The position numbers and the translations under genes were made by a program. Positions 9,579 through 17,729 of a DNA stretch of 64,000 nucleotides are shown piece by piece (within the stretch, counting starts at the first letter, position 1; every line of letters begins with the position of its first letter). The notes under the pieces are model-generated. The model saw nothing but the letters and a program-made list of their open reading frames with translations. It was not told where the DNA came from and made no database searches. Origin of the DNA: Deltaproteobacteria bacterium (GTDB lineage Bacteria > Desulfobacterota > Desulfarculia > JACQYL01); assembly GCA_016208165.1 (NCBI GenBank), contig JACQYL010000119.1, positions 62,947 through 126,946 on the forward strand, given 5' to 3'.

Positions 9579-9966
9579 ACGCCCGGGGCCATCGTCTTAA
9601 CTCGCGCAGCTATTCCCATTCCCGAATTCAGCAAACGGGCCTTCCCGAAAGGCGGGATCGCGATCCGGCCACGCGTTGGATGTAGCGGAAGGTGCTCCGG
9701 ATTATACGGGGACCGGGTTTAGATAGAACCACCCTCACCCCGGCCCGGAGGGAGTGGGAAAAGAATCATCGTGGCAAGCGGATCTCGGGAATCCATCCCA
9801 ACTCCCCCGTCGGGGGCAGGTGTGAGGGGCGCGCATGCACAGACGCCGCCCATCTGCGAGCCACAATCACCCTTCCGGTACTACCCCCCCTCGGCATAAC
9901 GCATGCGGGCGATGCCCTCCTCCGGCTGATCGGGTACGTGGCGAAAGATCTCGTGTTGGATCCGGG
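9579..9966. other. Convergent intergenic region rpmB / rel
   Basis: No gene seen. It includes a 12-bp perfect palindrome GGATCGCGATCC (near 9655-9666) and a G/C-rich segment around 9730-9830 that looks like scrambled copies of dispersed CCCTCACCCCGG-type repeats. No hairpin followed by a T-run was found for either flanking gene. Confidence 0.35.
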
Positions 9967-12123
9967 CTAGGCATGGACCCGGTTCACCTGCAGGACTTCC
10001 TTCAGTTTCTTCAAGGCCACGATCAACCGATCCAAGTGCTTCTTATCCCGGACCTCCACGGTAAAGTCGCATACGGCCTTCTTGTCCACGGTGGTTGAAA
10101 CATTGGCCCGCGTGATATTCGCATCGCTCTTGGCGAACACGTTGCTGATCGTGCCCAATAGACCGCGCTTATCTTCCGACACCACCTGCAGACGCACGGG
10201 AAAAACGGAGGTGTCGTCCTCACGATCCCAGAATACGTCCACCCGGCGCTCCGGATCGGCTCCAAGCACCTGTGTGCAATCCGACTTATGGACCGTAACT
10301 CCTCGTCCGCGCGTCACATAGCCGGTAATGGGATCCCCGGGAAGTGGGTTGCAGCACTTGCCGCTATGCACGAGGACATCCTGAACCCCGCGCACGCTGA
10401 TCCCCTCGCTGCTTCGACGAGCGATCTTTCGAATAGTCCTTTCAACCAGGCCAGCCTCTTGATCTTCCTTGTCTTCTTCTTCGGAAGTCCTTGGTGCGAC
10501 TTTGGTGATCACCTGCCGGGGAGATATCTTGCCGTACCCCACCGCGGCATACAAATCCTCCACGGTTTTCAGAGAGAGTTCTTCGGCGGCGCTCTGAAGT
10601 TTACCCTCTTTGGCGAGCTTGGGCAGGGAGAGGTGTCTTCTTCGGAGCTGCTTATCGAGCAGGTCTTTGCCGATGCTCACGCTCCGGACGCGCTCTTCCT
10701 GCCGGACCCACTGTCGAATTTTGGCCAAGGCCTTGGGAGTCCTAACAATTTTCGTCCAGTCCTTACTGGGCGTAGCCTTGGGATTGGTCATGATTTCGAC
10801 GATGTCTCCGTTGCGAAGATGCGTCTTCAGGGGAACCATCTTTCCGTTGACTCTGGCGCCCACGCACCGATTTCCGATATCGGTGTGAATCTTGTACGCA
10901 AAGTCGATAGGGGTGGCGCCGCCGGGCAGCTCCAAAACCTCGCCTTTGGGTGTGAATACATAGACTTCGTCCGGATACAGGTCGACTCGCAGGCTTTCAA
11001 GAAACTCACCGGGATGCTCCATGTCCCTTTGCCAGTCGAGCAGGGAACGTAACCACGCGTACCGTTCACCTTCCGCTTCCTCTACTTTGCCCCCTTCTTT
11101 GTATTTCCAGTGCGCCGCAATCCCTTCTTCTGCAATGAGGTGCATTTCATTCGTTCGAATCTGGATTTCCATTTTCTGAACATACGGCCCCATGACGCTC
11201 GTGTGTAACGATTGATACCGGTTGGCTTTGGGAACGGCGATGTAGTCTTTGAAGCGGCCGGGAATGGGTTTCCACATGGAATGAATCATGCCCAACGTCT
11301 CGTAGCACTCGGGCATGGTATTCACAACGATCCTGAATGCGATGAGATCGAACACTTGATTGATGTTGATGTTCTGCGCCACCATCTTCAGATAGATGCT
11401 GTAGATATGCTTTACCCGCCCCTGCACCTCCGCCTCGATGTGGTGTTCCTTCAGTTTTGACAGGATGACTTCCTTCAGCTCCTCGATGATCTTTTTGCGT
11501 TCGGCTTCCTGCTCGGCTATGCCCTGTCGGATGGCTCTGTACTTCTCGGGTTCGAGGTAATAGAACGACAGGTCTTCCAGTTGTCTTTTCTTGTTCCCCA
11601 ATCCCAGACGCCCGGCAAGCGGCGCATAAATATCCAGCGTTTCCTGAGCGATCCGTTTTTGTTTGTCCTCCCTCAGGTAGCCCAGAGTCTGCATGTTGTG
11701 GAGCCGGTCCGCGATTTTGACCAGGAGCACTCGAATATCCGAGGCCATGGCCACGATCATCTTACGTATGGTTTCCCCTTTGTGCTCCTCCCGGGTTCCG
11801 AAACGTAGCTGAGTGATTTTGCTCACCCCGTCTACGATATTGGCTACGTCGGACCCGAACATCTCTTCGATCTCCTCGAGCGTGGCGCTCGTATCTTCCA
11901 CGACGTCATGGAGAATGCCCGCTATGATGCACACATTGTCCAATTTCATGTCGGCAAGAATGCCGGCCACTTCCAGCGGATGGGAAAGATAGGGCTCACC
12001 GCTCATGCGGGTCTGGCCCTCGTGAACCTTGGCGGAAAACACGTAGGCCCGCTCGATCATGGTCAGATCCACATCGGGATGATACGCCACCACCCGGTCC
12101 AGTATGTCGTTCAGACGAATCAT
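9967..12123 (-). CDS. rel: Bifunctional (p)ppGpp synthetase/hydrolase, Rel/SpoT family
   Basis: A 718-residue stringent-response enzyme. The HD hydrolase domain is intact, with H48 and the H72-D73 pair in GILHDVVED, so hydrolase activity is expected. The synthetase domain (about 235-345) shows RFKDYIAVPKANRYQSLHT and EIQIRT. A TGS domain follows near 385-445 (VYVFTPKGEV), and a C-terminal ACT domain spans about 645-715. It overlaps the stop of proS by 4 nt (ATGA), so the two are cotranscribed and probably translationally coupled. Presence of both active sites points to a bifunctional Rel/SpoT rather than a synthetase-only RelA. Confidence 0.93.
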   Translation of the reverse strand: MIRLNDILDRVVAYHPDVDLTMIERAYVFSAKVHEGQTRMSGEPYLSHPLEVAGILADMKLDNVCIIAGILHDVVEDTSATLEEIEEMFGSDVANIVDGVSKITQLRFGTREEHKGETIRKMIVAMASDIRVLLVKIADRLHNMQTLGYLREDKQKRIAQETLDIYAPLAGRLGLGNKKRQLEDLSFYYLEPEKYRAIRQGIAEQEAERKKIIEELKEVILSKLKEHHIEAEVQGRVKHIYSIYLKMVAQNININQVFDLIAFRIVVNTMPECYETLGMIHSMWKPIPGRFKDYIAVPKANRYQSLHTSVMGPYVQKMEIQIRTNEMHLIAEEGIAAHWKYKEGGKVEEAEGERYAWLRSLLDWQRDMEHPGEFLESLRVDLYPDEVYVFTPKGEVLELPGGATPIDFAYKIHTDIGNRCVGARVNGKMVPLKTHLRNGDIVEIMTNPKATPSKDWTKIVRTPKALAKIRQWVRQEERVRSVSIGKDLLDKQLRRRHLSLPKLAKEGKLQSAAEELSLKTVEDLYAAVGYGKISPRQVITKVAPRTSEEEDKEDQEAGLVERTIRKIARRSSEGISVRGVQDVLVHSGKCCNPLPGDPITGYVTRGRGVTVHKSDCTQVLGADPERRVDVFWDREDDTSVFPVRLQVVSEDKRGLLGTISNVFAKSDANITRANVSTTVDKKAVCDFTVEVRDKKHLDRLIVALKKLKEVLQVNRVHA

Positions 12124-13850
12124 AGCGAGTGTTTCAGGCCCTCGGTCAATCGGTCCGAAATCATGTTTACCGCATCGTTTACGGGAACCAGCTCCGTGTT
12201 TCCATCCTTCCTGAACCGAACCTCGAGGAACCCGGCCTTCAGGTTCTTGGGGCCTACTGTAACCCGGTAAGGTATACCCATAAGATCCGCGTCCTTGAAC
12301 TTGACGCCCGGTCGCTCGTCGCGGTCGTCCAGGATCGTTTCGATCCCTCTGGCTTGAAGCTCCCGATACAAAGCCTCGGAAGCCTGCGTCACCTGAGCAT
12401 CTTTCGGGTGAATGGGAAGAACATAGACCTGGAAAGGAGCTATGGGCAACGGCCAGACAATGCCGTTCTCGTCATGGTTCTGCTCGATGGCCGCCGCAGC
12501 CGTGCGGCCCACGCCGATTCCGTAGCATCCCATGACCATGAACCGCTCGTTTCCTTCCGCGTCCAGGAAAGAAGCTCCCATTCTCTCGGAGTACTTGGTC
12601 CCCAACTTGAACACATGCCCGACTTCGATACCCCGATGAAATTGGAGTGTTCCGTCGCAGCGGGGGCAGAGATCCCCCCTCTGTGCGGCTCTCAAATCCG
12701 CAAAAGCGGTCACGTGATAGTCCCTGCCGCGATTGGCGTTTCGAATATGGCTGTCCATCTCATTGGCGCCCACAACGGCGTCGATCATCTCTCCGATCGC
12801 CCAATCCGCGAAAATGGGCACATCCAGTCCTATGGGGCCCGCAAATCCGGCCGGTGCGCCGCTCACCTCCTCCACCAGTCGCGCGTCCGCCATTTCGATG
12901 TGCGAGGCGCCGAGCGCGTTCCGGATCTTGATTTCATTGGCTTCGTGGTCACCTCTCACCAGAACGGCGACCGGCTTGTCGTCCGCGGAAAAAATCAATG
13001 TCTTGATCAGTCGCCGCTCCTGGATGTGCAGGAATTCCGTGACCTCTTCCACTGTGCGCATGTTGGGTGTCCGCACTTTTTCCGGGGCGTGAAAGAGGCT
13101 CTCGTCAAGTTGAGGCGCCGCATCATCCGGAGCCCTGAGCTCCGCCTTCTCGAGGTTGGCCGCATAGTCGCAATGGGAGCAACTCACCACGACGTCCTCG
13201 CCGGTTTCAGCCAATACCATGTACTCATGAGAATACCGGCCTCCGATGGCGCCGGTGTCCGCGTCAACGGCTCTGAACTCCAGCCCGCACCTGTGGAAAA
13301 TACGGTCGTAGGCCGTTCGCATGGATTCATAGCTGGCATTGGCGCCGTCCTGATCCGCGTCAAAGCTGTACGCGTCCTTCATAATGAATTCGCGGCCTCG
13401 CATAAGTCCGAAGCGAGGACGGATTTCATCACGGAACTTGGTCTGAATTTGATAGAGATTCAGAGGTAACTGGCGGTACGACCGAACCTCGTTTCTCACC
13501 AGGTCGGTAATGACCTCTTCATGCGTCGGACCAAAGCAGAAGTCGCGTTCATTGCGGTCGCGGAAACGAAGCAACTCTCTGCCGTATTCCTCCCACCGCC
13601 CGGTTTCAATCCAGAGCTCGGCAGGCTGAACGGCCGGAAGGAGCACTTCTTGAGCACCGGCGCGATTCATCTCTTCCCGAATGATCTGTTCGATCTTTTT
13701 AATGACCCGGACCCCTAGAGGCAAATAGGTGTAGATTCCAGCCGCCACACGGCGAATCATTCCCGCCCGTAACATGAGTTGATGGCTTACGACCTCGGCG
13801 TCGGAGGGCACTTCTCTTAAAGTAGGCACGTACAATTGGGATAGCCGCAT
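12120..13850 (-). CDS. proS: Prolyl-tRNA synthetase, bacterial type
   Basis: A 576-residue class II aminoacyl-tRNA synthetase charging tRNA-Pro. Motif 2/3 regions and the INS editing insertion typical of the bacterial long form are present (residues about 220-390). Characteristic pieces are GIYTYLPLGVRV, FCFGPTHEEV and RDEIRPRFGLMRGREFIMKDAYSF. I chose the ATG at 13850, where the family alignment begins (MRLSQLYVPTLREV) and AAAGGA lies just upstream. A longer in-frame extension to 13922 has no family similarity. Downstream rel overlaps by 4 nt. Confidence 0.95.
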   Translation of the reverse strand: MRLSQLYVPTLREVPSDAEVVSHQLMLRAGMIRRVAAGIYTYLPLGVRVIKKIEQIIREEMNRAGAQEVLLPAVQPAELWIETGRWEEYGRELLRFRDRNERDFCFGPTHEEVITDLVRNEVRSYRQLPLNLYQIQTKFRDEIRPRFGLMRGREFIMKDAYSFDADQDGANASYESMRTAYDRIFHRCGLEFRAVDADTGAIGGRYSHEYMVLAETGEDVVVSCSHCDYAANLEKAELRAPDDAAPQLDESLFHAPEKVRTPNMRTVEEVTEFLHIQERRLIKTLIFSADDKPVAVLVRGDHEANEIKIRNALGASHIEMADARLVEEVSGAPAGFAGPIGLDVPIFADWAIGEMIDAVVGANEMDSHIRNANRGRDYHVTAFADLRAAQRGDLCPRCDGTLQFHRGIEVGHVFKLGTKYSERMGASFLDAEGNERFMVMGCYGIGVGRTAAAAIEQNHDENGIVWPLPIAPFQVYVLPIHPKDAQVTQASEALYRELQARGIETILDDRDERPGVKFKDADLMGIPYRVTVGPKNLKAGFLEVRFRKDGNTELVPVNDAVNMISDRLTEGLKHSL

Positions 13851-14106
13851 ACGGATTTCCTTTGTTGGGAATAAGTGGGTCAGATACCGGCAAAACAGAA
13901 TGGACGCCGCAACTCGATCCATTCGGGCGCAATGGATACGGCGATCGGCGTTCTAAACGAATCGTGAGGACCGGGAGGCATTGAAGCTCCGTTGCGTGAA
14001 AGTCTTTTCCCTGGATTCGCCGGACTCGTGAAAAACCGTCTATCTTCCGAGGCATCCGTGGGATGACCGGTTAAGTTGCGCGAAGAAGAAACAGGCGGCA
14101 CAAGGC

Positions 14107-15186
14107 TCAAGCGGTTCGAGAGCGCTCCTTTTCGAGGGCTTCCACCTCGGAAATCAGAGTCTTGACCAACTCGCTCTCTTTCACTTTTTTGACCGGCTCG
14201 CCTCTCCTGAACAGAATTCCTTTCCCTCTGCCGCCCGCAATGCCGATGTCCGCTTCTCGCGCTTCGCCGGGGCCATTTACCACACAGCCCATAACAGCGA
14301 TTTTCATGGGGGTGACGACATGCGCCAACTGTTTTTCCACCTGATCCACGATGGAGATCAGATCGACCTCGCACCTCCCGCAGGTCGGACAAGATATCAG
14401 CTCCACACCCCTCTCGCGAATCTTCAGGGCGCGGAGTATGGCGTACGCGGCCCGGATTTCCATGACGGGCGGAGCCGTAAGGGAGACGCGAAACGTATCC
14501 CCTATGCCTTCGGACAGCAACATTCCTATGCCCAGGGCGGATTTCACCGTCCCGTCCATTAACGTTCCCGCTTCGGTTACGCCTACATGGAGAGGGGCGT
14601 CGGTCTTTTCCGACAGCAGCCGATACGCATCCAATGTGGTCGGCACGTCGGAGGACTTGATCGAAATCTTATAGTTGACAAATCCCCGGTCTTCCAGGTC
14701 CTCCGCATAGCGCAAAGCGCTCTCTACCATTCGCTCGGCCCAGGGACGGTCGCGCTGCGCCAGCAGGTCCTTCTCGAGCGATCCGGCGTTGACCCCGATC
14801 CGGAGCGCCAACTCTCCCTCGGAGGCGCGATCGACGATCTTCTTCAGTTGACCGCGACCACCCAGATTTCCCGGGTTGATGCGGATGCCGTGCGCGCCGT
14901 GATCTGCGGCCAGCAACGCCAGGCGGACATCGAAATGGATGTCCGCTATGATGGGCGCCGGCACCTGTTCTCTGATCGAGGAGATGGCTTCCGCGGCCTG
15001 CCTGTCCGGCACCGCCACCCGGACCAGTTCGCATCCCGCCGCGACGAGTTCGCGGGCTTGAGCCACCGTGCTCGGCACATCGCGGGTATCGGTGTTCGTC
15101 ATGGACTGGACGGCTACGGGGGCGTCCCCGCCGATGGCCACATCACCTACGTGAATTCCCCGAGTCCGCTTTCTCTGAATGCGCAT
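14107..15186 (-). CDS. ispG: 4-hydroxy-3-methylbut-2-enyl diphosphate synthase (IspG/GcpE)
   Basis: A 359-residue enzyme of the MEP isoprenoid pathway that reduces methylerythritol cyclodiphosphate to HMBPP using a [4Fe-4S] cluster. The N-terminal TIM barrel begins RKRTRGIHVGDVAIGG and SMTNTDTRDV. Cluster ligands lie in ISCPTCGRCEVDL and in MGCVVNGPGEARE near the C-terminus. The ATG at 15186 is preferred over a TTG at 15222 because it matches the usual family start. It is divergent from the rhodanese selenoprotein gene, and proS lies 256 bp downstream on the same strand. Confidence 0.94.
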   Translation of the reverse strand: MRIQRKRTRGIHVGDVAIGGDAPVAVQSMTNTDTRDVPSTVAQARELVAAGCELVRVAVPDRQAAEAISSIREQVPAPIIADIHFDVRLALLAADHGAHGIRINPGNLGGRGQLKKIVDRASEGELALRIGVNAGSLEKDLLAQRDRPWAERMVESALRYAEDLEDRGFVNYKISIKSSDVPTTLDAYRLLSEKTDAPLHVGVTEAGTLMDGTVKSALGIGMLLSEGIGDTFRVSLTAPPVMEIRAAYAILRALKIRERGVELISCPTCGRCEVDLISIVDQVEKQLAHVVTPMKIAVMGCVVNGPGEAREADIGIAGGRGKGILFRRGEPVKKVKESELVKTLISEVEALEKERSRTA

Positions 15187-15366
15187 GCGAGATAGTATCC
15201 CCCAGCGTCCCCTGTTTGTCAACGCTGCGCCATGGACGGAGATGCGCGGAAAATGGCGCCGTGCCCGGACCTCTTTACCGCCTGAGACTGTGTGTGATCT
15301 CAGAGGCGGCGATGGAATCTAGGTTTGTTCCCGCAAATCCCATCACGTTTTCGACCTCGGTCCTGC

Positions 15367-15395
15367 TTGACCAGACGACAAGTGATTCTTATAGT
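15367..15395 (+). promoter_or_regulatory. Sigma70 promoter of rhodanese selenoprotein
   Basis: TTGACC (15367-15372) and TATAGT (15390-15395) are spaced by 17 bp. Each matches 5 of 6 consensus bases. The element lies 70 bp upstream of the selenoprotein start codon, in the divergent region with ispG. Confidence 0.6.
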
Positions 15396-15465
15396 CATCA
15401 TGTTTAAACATATTCTTCTTAATAGGGGCGGAAGATCTTCCGCACCAAAATCCCAGGAGGTGACT

Positions 15466-16833
15466 ATGCCAAGCACCATTGTGGGCTTTCGCCGGAAAGC
15501 CCTGCTCGTGTCCGCGGTTCTGCTCGTAGCGACCGCAATGCTTTTCGCGCCCGATTCCCGGGCGGAGAAAGGTCAACTTTTTGACCCAAAGTGTCTAAAG
15601 TGCCATACGGAGTTCAATAAATTGGACAATGCGGTGGCCGGTGACTTCGACAGCATCTCGGATAAGGCCATGTCGTTTCAGGTGAACGTCGGAGACAAAA
15701 TTCAGATCGTCAAGTTTACACCGGAAACCCAGGTCGAAAACGTCGAGGCAATAAAGAACTTGCAGAAGCCCATCCCCGTGTTGGTGAGCTACAAGCAGCA
15801 AGGCGCGGACCTGGTGGCCACCAACATCAAGGCCAAACCCGTGATCAAGGTTCCCGAGGACAAGCAGCTGTCCGTGGCGGATGTCGAAAATCTGCTGAAA
15901 AAACCCGGCGCCTACACCCTGGTGGATTCGCGACCGCCCATCAACTATCAGGAAGGACACATCCCCACCGCCATCAGCATGCCTTTCGGCAACATGCCCA
16001 CCCTGATGGACAAATTGCCCAAAGACAAGAATAGCCTTGTGGTCTTCTACTGCGGAGGATTCAGGTGAGTGTTGTCTCCCATGGCCGCCAGGTTGGCGGA
16101 AAAGAATGGATACACCAATGTAAAGGTCTTTCATGCCGGCACGCCCGAATGGATCAGTAGCGGCAATCCGGTCCTCACCACCGCGCAGTTCGTCAGCGAT
16201 CGCATGGGTTATATTGTCATTATCGATGCCCGAGGGGCCGAAGAGGCCAAGAAAGGTCACATTCAAGGCGCCGTGGCCATGAAATTGGACCAGATCGTAA
16301 AAGAGAAGGATCAGTTTCCTCTGGATCGAAAAGCATACATCATCTTCTATTCCGACGATACGGACATGGACAAGCTTGCACCGGTGGTCAAAGAAATCAC
16401 CACCTGGGGATACCAACGCTTGTTCATCCTGGATGGGGGATACAAAGGGTGGCTCGCCTCCAACGGCCCCATCCAAAAAGACATGGTGCGCACGACCATT
16501 TTCTATCTGCCCCGCCCGCATCCCGGAGAAATCACCGGCGACGAGTTCATGAATATCGTGAACAACCAACCCCCGACCAAGCTGATCCTCGATGTTCGAA
16601 CCCAGGCCGAGATCGCGGGCGGCATGCTTCCCGGCGCCGTCAATATCCCTGTGGACCAGCTTCAGGGCCGTGTCGGGGAATTACCGAAGGATAAGGAGAT
16701 CATTGCGCACTGCCGTACCGGCCTCCGCGCGGAGATGGCCTACAACATCCTGCGAAACGCAAAGCTCAATGCCCGTTTCCTCAACGACAAGGTGGAGGTT
16801 CTGGAAGGAAAGATATTCTGCTGCTTCAAGTGA
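15466..16833 (+). CDS. Selenocysteine-containing triple-rhodanese exported protein
   Basis: A 455-residue protein if the in-frame TGA at 16066-16068 is read as selenocysteine (U201). The start is the ATG at 15466 with AGGAGG 5 nt upstream. A signal peptide ends near residue 33 (DSRA|E). A single CLKCH motif (C43, C46, H47) could bind one c-type heme. Three rhodanese domains follow (about 135-225, 235-335, 355-445). In the first, the TGA falls exactly at the catalytic Cys position (YCGGFR-U-VLSPMA). The second lacks a Cys in its loop (FYSDDTD). The third has C416 in AHCRTGLR. Both sides of the TGA align to one continuous rhodanese domain, and a SECIS-like hairpin follows at the right distance. 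Likely periplasmic sulfur or selenium transfer; the substrate is unknown. Confidence 0.85.
16066..16099 (+). promoter_or_regulatory. UGA Sec codon and bacterial SECIS hairpin (rhodanese)
   Basis: The TGA at 16066-16068 is followed by a hairpin with perfect 6-bp arms CCGCCA (16085-16090) and TGGCGG (16094-16099) and apical loop GGT. The loop starts 22 nt after the UGA, within the range usual for bacterial SECIS elements read by SelB. The G/GU at the loop start is also typical. Confidence 0.75.
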
Positions 16834-16863
16834 TCCCCACCTAATTACCTAACACGGACGCAA

Positions 16864-16911
16864 GGGGCGGGTTTGTCGCAGATCCTGAGCTTGTCGATGG
16901 AAACCCGCCCC
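16864..16911. repeat. Inverted repeat downstream of rhodanese gene
   Basis: Arms GGGGCGGGTTT (16864-16874) and AAACCCGCCCC (16901-16911) are perfect 11-bp complements with a 26-nt loop. It lies 30 bp after the selenoprotein gene and resembles the dispersed AGGGGCG...CGCCCCT hairpin family; another member is at 49111-49138. It may stabilise or terminate transcripts, though no T-run follows. Confidence 0.6.
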
Positions 16912-16946
16912 TATCACAAATCCCCCCATGAACCGCGATCCCGTTC

Positions 16947-17291
16947 CTACGGCGTGTGTCTGGGCCAGTACATGATGACCAAAACCCCGATCATACAGAT
17001 AACACCTCCAACGATATCGTACCTGTCAGGGACCATCTTGTCGATTTTCCAACCCCAGAGTATGGACAGCACAACGAATACGCCTCCATACGCGGCGTAG
17101 ACTCTTCCAAAGTTCGCGGGCTGTAAGGTGGGAATGACGCCGTACAGAAAGAGAATCAGGCCTCCCAGGATTCCGATTGCAGCGTCTTTGCCGTTTCTCA
17201 GCCAGAGCCAAACCAGATAGCCTCCGCCGATCTCGCAGAGGCCGGCGGCAACAAAGAGCACCATGGATTTGAAGATGGAACTTGCCGTCAT
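16947..17291 (-). CDS. YnfA/UPF0060 family small membrane protein
   Basis: A 114-residue integral membrane protein with four hydrophobic helices. It matches the UPF0060/YnfA family by length and by motifs [49 protein letters not shown] and DRYDIVGG. The family belongs to the DMT superfamily and is thought to be multidrug-transporter-like; the substrate is not known here. The ribosome binding site GGGAGGTGAAT lies directly before the ATG. It is convergent with the selenoprotein gene, with the inverted repeat between them. Confidence 0.9.
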   Translation of the reverse strand: MTASSIFKSMVLFVAAGLCEIGGGYLVWLWLRNGKDAAIGILGGLILFLYGVIPTLQPANFGRVYAAYGGVFVVLSILWGWKIDKMVPDRYDIVGGVICMIGVLVIMYWPRHTP

Positions 17292-17729
17292 GATTCACCT
17301 CCCGATTCTCCCAAGTACCACTCACCTCCCTGCCGGGGCCATAGGACCCGAACTATAGAGGGCGACCGGGAGGCTTCGCGCCTTGCCAGTCGTCGCTTCT
17401 TCCCGAGACCCATATCGCCGGGTGAATCACGACGAGTGAAGAGCAGGCTTCAGGAATGCTTTGACGACCGTGTAGGAAAGTTGTAACCTATTCGAAGAAC
17501 AGCGAAAATCCGTCTCCTTAGCGGCATGCTGCAGGAAAAGACGCACATCGGCCCTGGGAAGGTGGCGACAGGATTCACTCCTCGTTTCCGACTCGCCCGG
17601 GAATCGAAACCGATGTCTTGAACAACGCTTTTCAGGCACGGGGCGCACCATTCAAGCTAACGGGAGCGGTGGAGGCTGTCAAGAACGTTTTCCCCCGTCA
17701 AGATTAGGGTTCTTTCTTTGGGAGAGGTT
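17292..17729. other. Divergent intergenic region
   Basis: No gene seen. It presumably holds the promoters of the YnfA-family gene (left, minus strand) and the secreted PLA2-like gene (right). I could not identify convincing -35/-10 pairs. Confidence 0.35.

Noticed and set aside
12129-13469. 446-residue open frame on the plus strand
   Set aside because: Antisense shadow of proS; a GC-rich codon bias effect.
15466-16068. Rhodanese gene ending at TGA 16066 as a normal stop
   Set aside because: The catalytic loop and half of the domain lie after the TGA in the same frame, and a SECIS-like hairpin follows.
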